Shown one piece after another: positions 1-4,488 of a stretch of DNA of 7,378 bases. Numbering within the stretch: position 1 is the first letter of the stretch; every line of letters begins with the position of its first letter. A program made the position numbers and the translations under genes. The stretch is taken from NCBI GenBank assembly GCA_946482585.1, contig CAMLSI010000262.1, positions 1-7,378 on the forward strand, in the 5' to 3' direction. Under the pieces are notes generated by a model that was not told where the DNA came from, made no database searches, and saw nothing but the letters and a program-made list of their open reading frames with translations. The DNA is from an uncultured Lysobacteraceae bacterium. Its GTDB lineage: Bacteria > Pseudomonadota > Gammaproteobacteria > Xanthomonadales > Rhodanobacteraceae.

Positions 1-257
1 CGCTCGTCGTCGACGTCGCCGACCGCGCGCCGCGCCTGCAGCATGCACTGGTCGAGCACGTTGCCCGCGACGTCGGCCTTGCCCCACACCGCGGCGATCA
101 GTTCATCGCGGCCGACCGCGCGGTCGCGATGCGCGGCGAGATACGCGAGACATTCGAACGCGCGGGCGGGCAGCGCGACGCGGGCGCCGTCACGCGTGAG
201 TTCACGCAGCGCGGGATCGAGGCGATAGTGGCCGAAGTGAATGGCGGGCGGAGTCAT
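1..257 (-). CDS. OmpR/CadC-type winged-helix transcriptional regulator, N-terminal part (cut by window edge)
   Basis: The first 85 residues are visible and the rest lies beyond base 1. They form the start of a Trans_reg_C (OmpR/PhoB-type) winged-helix DNA-binding domain. An N-terminal strand region (FGHYRLDP, residues 8-15) is followed by the helix-1 signature PARAFECLAYLAAH (30-43). Next comes VGRDELIAAVWG (48-59), the usual 'sR.eLl..vWg' element, and then the recognition helix, about residues 66-81 (VLDQCMLQARRAVGD). The C-terminal wing is outside the window. The domain starts at residue 6, so it is N-terminal. That is the order in CadC-like regulators and not in two-component response regulators, which carry a receiver domain first. 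The ATG at 257 is the only usable start after an in-frame TGA about 36 bases upstream, and only a weak GCGAG precedes it. The effector half is unseen, so the signal it senses is unknown. It is a paralogue in kind of the regulator at 4489-6597. Confidence 0.85.
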   Translation of the reverse strand, partial: MTPPAIHFGHYRLDPALRELTRDGARVALPARAFECLAYLAAHRDRAVGRDELIAAVWGKADVAGNVLDQCMLQARRAVGDVDDE

Positions 258-477
258 CGCTCGCGATAGGCATGCCGGCCCTCGGCAAAGTCAATCCTTC
301 GCGTGCGTCTCGCGACCTCCTTCTGCAGGGAACGAACGGGGTCGGGGCGGAGCGCCTCCGCTTCCCCGCCGACAGCCCGGTTTTCGACGGCTGCCGGCAT
401 GAACCGGCGCCCTTCGCGTCGGGCGAAGGGCGCCGGGTGGCCGCGTCAGCGCGAGCGGCGTCCTGTCGGACGTACGC
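258..477. other. Intergenic gap between the hydrolase gene and the second regulator
   Basis: This 220-base gap should hold the end of the upstream transcript and the promoter of the partial regulator. Besides the hairpin at 404-436 it contains, read on the minus strand, TTGACT at 288-293. That is a fair -35-like hexamer, but no good -10 hexamer follows at normal spacing. A perfect anti-Shine-Dalgarno complement, AAGGAGGT (minus strand, 315-322), is present with no ATG or GTG at usable distance. No convincing small gene was found. Confidence 0.4.
404..436 (-). terminator. Perfect 14-bp GC-rich hairpin, probable transcript end after the glycoside hydrolase gene
   Basis: Bases 404-417 and 423-436 are perfect reverse complements (14 bp) around a 5-base loop. 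The structure begins 41 bases after the stop codon of the hydrolase gene. There is no T-run on either side, so it is not a canonical intrinsic terminator. In high-GC genomes such stems often act as Rho-assisted terminators or 3'-end stabilisers. A shorter 6-bp dyad (CCGGTT at 377-382, AACCGG at 402-407) overlaps the stem base and could compete with it. Confidence 0.55.
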
Positions 478-2220
478 TCAGTTGCAGCTGCGTCCCGTGG
501 CGGTCCAGACGTTGCCGCTGCCGCAGCTGTAGATCTGGCGGTTGGTGCCGCAGTGCTGGTAGCCGCAGTAGGTGCCGTTGGGATCGATCGCGGCGCCGCC
601 CAGGTGCGTGCCGCCGGAGCAGCGGCAGCTGTTGTTGTAGGTCGCGCAGACGCCGTTGCGCAGGGCGTTGCAGCCGGCGGCATCGATGCCGCACCAGTTG
701 GCGACGATGGCGTCGCGGTTCCAGCAGGCGGTGTTCCAGCCGTTGCCCTGGTAGAACGGCAGGATGTCGCTACGCGCGCTGAGGATGCATTGGGTCAGCG
801 CCGTGCCGCAGTAGGCCTGGCCCAATGCCACCGACTGCTGCGGCGAATTGCCGAACCACTCGATGCCGTCGCGCACCATGCGGCCCTGGAACGTCGCGGC
901 CGAACCGGACGTCGGCGCGCGCGCATCGACCGGATACGTCGTCGTCGCGTTGTTGCCCACGCTGGTGCAGGTGTAGACGCGCGCGTCCAGCACGCTGTTG
1001 GCGTAGCCGCCGCAGCCGGGGAATGCCGAAAAGATGAAGCCGTTGGCGCCGGTCGCGCCGAAGCGGAACCAGTTGGCCGCGCCGGAACCGGCCCAGGTTT
1101 CCGCGCCGGTATTGGTGACGGCCGCGGTGAAGCGGCGGATGTCGCCCGGCATCATGAACGACGGGATGCCCGAATAGCTGACGCTCGCGTTGCGCGGCGG
1201 CAGCACGATCGACGGCTGCGAATCGAGCCAGTACTGACGCCAGGTTCCGTTGTAGCAGAGTGAACTTCTCCACCACCCGTCCTGCTGCGGCGCCACGGCC
1301 GGGTGACACTGATAGCCGCCGCGTATCCAGGTCGACGGCGAATCGACGAAGTACATCACCGCCTTGATCTGGCCGCCGTTGGCGGCGTTGAAATCGCGCA
1401 CCTTGCTCAGCACGCCGTTGAAATAGGCCGCGCTCGGCGCGACCGGCAGGGGCTCGCCGAAGCGGGCGCCGGCATTGAACTCGGTGATGTAGACCGGCTT
1501 GCCGCGCGCACTGGCGTTGCTGGTGCCGTTGATGGCGTTGAGCTGCCAGCGGAAATCGCCGTCGAACGCGGCATCGCTCTGGCCATAGGCATGAATGGCG
1601 AAGCCGTCGATGGTGCTGCCCATGGCGTCGAACAGGTCGGTGTAGAAGGTCGGACAGGTGCCGCTGAGGCAACCGCCCGGGCCGGACGCGAACAGATTGC
1701 GCGCGCCCAGCGCGCCGGCGTTCCAGCGTGCGATGTAGCACTTGTAGATGCGCCCGTAGGCACGGCCGCCGATTCCCCATTCCTCGGCCAGATTCGGCTC
1801 GTTGCCGAGCAGGTAGCCGCCGACCGCGGCGGCGTTGGCGTGGTTCGCCTTGGCGGCCTCGGTGTCCAGGGCGCTCATCAGGCCGTTGATGCCGTTGCAG
1901 TCGGTGAAGGTCGCCGCATTGAGCAGCGCCTTTTCCGCCGCCGACGGCTTGGCGTCGAAGCCGATGCGGAACAGGGTCTTGATGCCGTGCTGGCTGTATA
2001 GCGTGTTGTAGTTGGCCGCCCAGCCGCTCATGTTCGGCACGTCGCGCGCGAATTCGAGATTCCAGCCGACGCGGCGCGGATCCGTGGACGGCACGGCGCT
2101 GTAGTTGTGATCGGTGCGCAGCCAGTTGGCGCCCTTGAGCGCCTGCGCCGAGGCGGAGGCGGAAAACAGGCAAGGCAGGATCAGCGCGGCCAGGCTGGCC
2201 GCGGTGCGGAAGCGTTTCAT
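478..2220 (-). CDS. Secreted clan-A-like glycoside hydrolase with NBR1-type Ig-like domain and cysteine-rich tail
   Basis: This is a 580-residue exported protein. Residues 1-25 are a clear Sec signal peptide (MKRFR, a hydrophobic core, then SASASA before Q26). Residues about 28-335 look like a TIM-barrel glycosidase of the clan A type. GNEPN places a Glu at 141, the usual acid/base after strand 4. VYITEF places a second Glu at 247, the usual nucleophile on strand 7, and IHAYG has a His at 210 between them. The exact GH family is not recognisable; GH5, GH39 and GH128-like are possibilities. Residues about 351-466 resemble the NBR1 Ig-like domain (MMPGD, VTNTGAETW, then RMVRDGIEWFG). Residues about 470-580 carry twelve cysteines and form an unrecognised disulfide-rich tail ending near GNVWTATGRSCN, possibly a wall- or carbohydrate-binding module. 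The ATG at 2220 is preferred to a GTG at 2232 because GAGGA lies 5 bases before it, inside what would be the longer N-terminus. It is probably co-transcribed with the peptidase gene 60 bases upstream. The polysaccharide substrate is unknown. Confidence 0.8.
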   Translation of the reverse strand: MKRFRTAASLAALILPCLFSASASAQALKGANWLRTDHNYSAVPSTDPRRVGWNLEFARDVPNMSGWAANYNTLYSQHGIKTLFRIGFDAKPSAAEKALLNAATFTDCNGINGLMSALDTEAAKANHANAAAVGGYLLGNEPNLAEEWGIGGRAYGRIYKCYIARWNAGALGARNLFASGPGGCLSGTCPTFYTDLFDAMGSTIDGFAIHAYGQSDAAFDGDFRWQLNAINGTSNASARGKPVYITEFNAGARFGEPLPVAPSAAYFNGVLSKVRDFNAANGGQIKAVMYFVDSPSTWIRGGYQCHPAVAPQQDGWWRSSLCYNGTWRQYWLDSQPSIVLPPRNASVSYSGIPSFMMPGDIRRFTAAVTNTGAETWAGSGAANWFRFGATGANGFIFSAFPGCGGYANSVLDARVYTCTSVGNNATTTYPVDARAPTSGSAATFQGRMVRDGIEWFGNSPQQSVALGQAYCGTALTQCILSARSDILPFYQGNGWNTACWNRDAIVANWCGIDAAGCNALRNGVCATYNNSCRCSGGTHLGGAAIDPNGTYCGYQHCGTNRQIYSCGSGNVWTATGRSCN

Positions 2221-2225
2221 GGGTG

Positions 2226-2230
2226 TCCTC
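2226..2230 (-). promoter_or_regulatory. Ribosome binding site deciding the hydrolase start
   Basis: The minus strand reads GAGGA, 5 bases before the ATG at 2220. The alternative in-frame GTG at 2232 would translate through this site and has no comparable one of its own. The ATG also gives a compact signal peptide starting MKRFR. Confidence 0.75.
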
Positions 2231-2243
2231 ACAGGATGAAGTG

Positions 2244-2268
2244 GCGGCCCGCCCCGGCGGCGGGCCGC
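2244..2268 (-). repeat. Perfect 10-bp intercistronic hairpin
   Basis: Bases 2244-2253 and 2259-2268 are perfect reverse complements, all G/C, around a 5-base loop. The hairpin fills much of the 60-base gap between the two secreted-enzyme genes, starting 12 bases after the peptidase stop and ending 13 bases before the hydrolase ribosome binding site. There is no T-run after it, so it is more likely an RNA-stability or partial-termination element that sets the ratio of the two proteins than a full terminator. That role is inferred. Confidence 0.5.
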
Positions 2269-2280
2269 GGGAAGTCGCCG

Positions 2281-4146
2281 TCAGTACGCGGCGAAGCCGT
2301 TGCCCAGCGACAGCCAGGCCGACCAGGCGCCTGGCGCGGTTTCACCGCGATGGAACAACTCGCCGTTCATGCCGAGCAGCACGATCTGCACGGCACTGTC
2401 CTGGCGTGCGGCGATGACGCCGGAGGTGAGATAGCCGCCGAGATTGCCCCAGCTCGCCCAGCTGCCGGCGGCCGAGGTCTGGTAGACGTGCGCGAGCTGG
2501 CCCTCGCCGCCGCGCGCGAACACTTCGATGCGCCCGTCCGCATGCACGGCCGCGTGCGGATGCGCCGTCAGCACGCCGCCGCGGGACTGCCATGCGCCGA
2601 AACTGCCGCCGGCGCTGTTCTGGCGGATATGGCGCAGATCCTGGTTGGCGCCGCGCACGAAGACTTCCAGCCGCCCGTCGCTGTTGCGCACCACCGACGG
2701 ATGCGAGCTGATGCTGCCGCCCAGTGCCTGGAAATTGCCGAAGCTGCCGCCGGCCTGGGCCTGCACGATCTGGAAGAGATCATTGTTCTGCCCGCCCACG
2801 AACACGGCGACGCGGCCGTCGCTGTTGATCGCCGCGGCCGGTCCCCAGTGCAGGGTGCCGCCATGATCGATCCAGCCGTTCCAGCCGCCGCCGGCGGAGG
2901 TCTGGAGGCGGCTGCGCAGGCCGCCGTTGGGTCCGCGCACGAAGACCTGCAGGCGGCCGTCGGTATTGCGCACCACGGCCGGCGCCGATGTCGCGTCGCC
3001 GCCGACCTGCGCCCACGCATCCCACTGCGCCGAACCCGCGCTGATCTGCCGCCGCGTCCAGATCTGGCTGTCGGTCCCGCGCGCGAACACCTGCACGCGG
3101 CCGTCGCTGTTGACCGCCGCGACCGGCTGCGCGGTGGCATTGCCCTCGAGAGACTGCCAGCCGCTCCAGCTGCCGGCCGGCGAGCGGCGGCGCAGCCAGG
3201 TGGCACCGTCGCTGCGGCGCGCAAAGACGTAGAGCTCGCCGCCGCTGCCGACCGCATCGGCCAGTTCCACCGGGCCGGGATAACGCAGGTAGTCGGTCGA
3301 CGTGATGTTGCCGCCCCAGCCGTCGTTCCAGTAGGCCGGCACGTATCCCCACTGGCTGCCGGAGTACTTCACCCGGTGCCACCATTCCTTGCCGCCGCCC
3401 TGATCGGCGAACACGGCGTCGGCGACCAGCGGCGTGTTCGCCGCCACGGTCGCGATCACCGCGCCGCCGCTGCGATTCGGCGCGGTGCGCACGCTCTGCG
3501 CGACATTCGCCACGACCTGGCCCGGATAGGCCGGCCGGCGCTGGAAATACTCGGTCACGGGATTGCGGTAGCCGTGCTGGTCGGGCGTGGACCCGGCCGG
3601 CGCATAGCCCAGTCCCTGGCAGCCGCCGCCGGACCAGGTGCCGAAGTTGCGTACTTCGAAATGCAGATGGGTGTTGCTGGTGTCCTCGGTCCAGTTGGTG
3701 ACGGTGGCGATCTGGCCGCCGCGGTTGACGATCTGGCCGACCGCGACGCTGGGAGTGTTCAGGTGTCCGTACTGCGTATACAGCTTGCTGCCGTTGGACT
3801 GGGTGTGTTCGATCACCACGACCCAGCCCGGCCAGTTGACGTAGACCGAGCAGAACACCACGCCGTCGGCCGCGGCATAGACCGGCGCATTGACGGTGGA
3901 GCCACTGTCCAGCGCGAGATCCAGTGCGGTGTGCAGGCGGTTGTTGTACTTGGGAAACGGATTGGCGTAGTTCTGCATGATCCGCACGTTCTGTCCGGGC
4001 ACGAGCTGCTCGCCCACGATCTGGCCCATGGGCCAGTCCAGCGCGAGCGAACCGGGCGGATCGGCGGCGGGCGCGGCGACACTCGCGGCGGCGGCCATGG
4101 CGGCGGCGAGCAGGCGCCCGCCGCGGTGAATCGGAAAACGGTACAT
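2281..4146 (-). CDS. Secreted M23 metallopeptidase with SH3-like domain and C-terminal seven-repeat PLL-type lectin propeller
   Basis: This 621-residue exported protein starts with a signal peptide of about residues 1-27 (MYRFPIHRGGR, an Ala-rich core, cleavage near AAPA|AD). Residues about 40-170 are an M23 (lysostaphin/LytM-type) zinc peptidase. HTALD gives His72 and Asp76, YGHL gives His128, and THLHFE gives His160 and His162. In M23 enzymes His72, Asp76 and His162 would bind zinc, with His128 and His160 catalytic, so all expected residues are present. Family members cut peptide cross-links in peptidoglycan. Residues about 209-277 look like a bacterial SH3 domain (VANVAQSVRTAP to WWHRVKYSGSQWGYVP). 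Residues about 302-616 hold seven repeats of roughly 47 residues, with the pattern DGRLEVFARG, a variable strand, then SWSGWQSLGG. They resemble the fucose-binding PLL lectins of Photorhabdus, which are seven-bladed propellers. The start at 4146 has AGGAG 7 bases upstream; a longer frame from 4209 lacks such a site and would bury the signal peptide. It is likely the first gene of an operon with the hydrolase. The target (self, rival bacteria or another glycan-coated cell) is not shown by the sequence. Confidence 0.88.
   Translation of the reverse strand: MYRFPIHRGGRLLAAAMAAAASVAAPAADPPGSLALDWPMGQIVGEQLVPGQNVRIMQNYANPFPKYNNRLHTALDLALDSGSTVNAPVYAAADGVVFCSVYVNWPGWVVVIEHTQSNGSKLYTQYGHLNTPSVAVGQIVNRGGQIATVTNWTEDTSNTHLHFEVRNFGTWSGGGCQGLGYAPAGSTPDQHGYRNPVTEYFQRRPAYPGQVVANVAQSVRTAPNRSGGAVIATVAANTPLVADAVFADQGGGKEWWHRVKYSGSQWGYVPAYWNDGWGGNITSTDYLRYPGPVELADAVGSGGELYVFARRSDGATWLRRRSPAGSWSGWQSLEGNATAQPVAAVNSDGRVQVFARGTDSQIWTRRQISAGSAQWDAWAQVGGDATSAPAVVRNTDGRLQVFVRGPNGGLRSRLQTSAGGGWNGWIDHGGTLHWGPAAAINSDGRVAVFVGGQNNDLFQIVQAQAGGSFGNFQALGGSISSHPSVVRNSDGRLEVFVRGANQDLRHIRQNSAGGSFGAWQSRGGVLTAHPHAAVHADGRIEVFARGGEGQLAHVYQTSAAGSWASWGNLGGYLTSGVIAARQDSAVQIVLLGMNGELFHRGETAPGAWSAWLSLGNGFAAY
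2299..3243 (-). repeat. Seven tandem propeller-blade repeats in the peptidase gene
   Basis: The C-terminal half of the peptidase is seven degenerate repeats of about 141 bases each. Blades start near residues 302, 348, 396, 443, 490, 537 and 583. The shared core is S/A-DGR-hydrophobic-x-VF-A/V-R-G, then a Q-x-x-A-G-G-S/G-W/F-x-x-W/F motif and L-GG. Blades 2 to 6 keep the DGR; blades 1 and 7 are the most diverged, as expected for the closing pair of a propeller. At DNA level the segment coding for NSDGR recurs as near-identical GC-rich words, for example close to 2675, 2818 and 3104. Confidence 0.8.
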
Positions 4147-4153
4147 GGGTCGA

Positions 4154-4158
4154 CTCCT
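4154..4158 (-). promoter_or_regulatory. Ribosome binding site deciding the peptidase start
   Basis: AGGAG on the minus strand, 7 bases before the ATG at 4146. It supports this start over an in-frame ATG at 4209, which would add 21 residues in front of an otherwise normal signal peptide. Confidence 0.75.
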
Positions 4159-4245
4159 GGTCTGCGTGGCAGTACCGGGCTGGCCCCTGACCATCCTGGC
4201 GAGACCCATGCTCGCCGCCGCCGCCGCGGCGACGCGCGGAGGAAT

Positions 4246-4262
4246 GGCTGATCGCGGCTGAT
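4246..4262 (+). promoter_or_regulatory. Direct repeat GGCTGAT with 10-base period, possible regulator binding site
   Basis: GGCTGAT occurs at 4246-4252 and again at 4256-4262, exactly 10 bases apart and next to the A/T run at 4261-4268. OmpR/PhoB-type winged helices commonly bind two direct half-sites about one helical turn apart. The neighbouring gene encodes such a protein. That it binds here is inference. Confidence 0.35.
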
Positions 4263-4284
4263 TTTTTCCTGATGGCGCGGCCGT

Positions 4285-4324
4285 GACATGCGCAAAACGA
4301 CGAAGCCGTCACGTTTGCGCTGTC
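4285..4324. promoter_or_regulatory. Imperfect inverted repeat with GCGCAAA core, operator candidate
   Basis: The left arm at 4285-4299 reads GACATGCGCAAAACG. The right arm at 4312-4324, read on the minus strand, is GACAGCGCAAACG, so the arms match apart from two inserted bases. The spacer is 12 bases. The left arm contains the 11-mer CATGCGCAAAA, which recurs just before the regulator gene at 6605-6615. Confidence 0.35.
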
Positions 4325-4340
4325 ATGCGGCGGTCATGCC

Positions 4341-4358
4341 GGCTGACGGTGGTCAGCC
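4341..4358. promoter_or_regulatory. Perfect 7-bp dyad GGCTGAC-N4-GTCAGCC
   Basis: GGCTGAC (4341-4347) and GTCAGCC (4352-4358) are perfect reverse complements around a 4-base spacer. The half-site is one base different from the GGCTGAT direct repeats at 4246-4262. It could be a protein-binding dyad or, if transcribed, a hairpin with a tetraloop. Confidence 0.4.
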
Positions 4359-4458
4359 TCATGCACCGCAGCGGCCGCCGCACGGACGATCGCCGCATGC
4401 GGAAGGACAAACGTCGCGTCCGTTGTTCACAAAGCAATCAATTCCGTTTCAAGCAAAC

Positions 4459-4472
4459 GCCGCCATTGCGGC
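4459..4472 (-). terminator. Weak terminator-like hairpin after the regulator gene
   Basis: GCCGC (4459-4463) pairs with GCGGC (4468-4472) around a 4-base loop. On the minus strand it is followed by GTTTGCTTG, a short T-rich stretch. It lies 16 bases after the regulator stop. The 5-bp stem is short, so termination here is only a possibility, and read-through into the peptidase operon cannot be excluded. Confidence 0.3.
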
Positions 4473-4488
4473 ACCGGCAGCGGGCACG

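Larger units (their letters stand above)
4147..4488 (-). promoter_or_regulatory. 342-base regulatory gap upstream of the peptidase-hydrolase operon
   Basis: No gene is supported here. It lies between the regulator stop (4489) and the peptidase start (4146), and must hold the operon promoter unless all three genes are read through. It has clearly AT-richer patches (4261-4268 and about 4428-4458) in a GC-rich background, a cluster of GGCTGA half-sites, two dyads and a short hairpin, listed separately. I could not identify a confident -35/-10 pair. A run of GCC triplets at 4213-4226 lies in what would be the leader. Confidence 0.5.

Noticed and set aside
553..2001. Plus-strand frames at 553-1263 and 1303-2001 opposite the hydrolase gene
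   Set aside because: No signal peptide, motif or ribosome binding site; compositional shadows of the hydrolase codons.
2172..2220. Possible lipoprotein signal at Cys17 of the hydrolase
   Set aside because: The residues before the cysteine are ILP, with Pro at -1 where a lipobox needs Gly, Ala or Ser. A standard signal peptidase I site (ASA before Q26) follows.
2221..2232. GTG start at 2232 for the hydrolase
   Set aside because: The four extra codons overlap the GAGGA ribosome binding site of the ATG at 2220, which gives a normal signal peptide.
2299..3243. Regular DNA-level repeats as a possible CRISPR-like or satellite array
   Set aside because: The period of about 141 bases is in frame and explained by seven propeller blades of the encoded protein; the copies are degenerate and have no spacer structure.
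4213..4226. GCC triplet run as a phase-variation microsatellite
   Set aside because: Too short and outside a coding region; a length change there would not shift a reading frame.
2107..4251. A 714-codon open frame on the plus strand opposite the peptidase gene
   Set aside because: Low-complexity Ala/Gly/Arg/His composition and no recognisable motif; it is antisense to the M23-PLL gene, which has full catalytic and repeat evidence. It also runs across a gene boundary.
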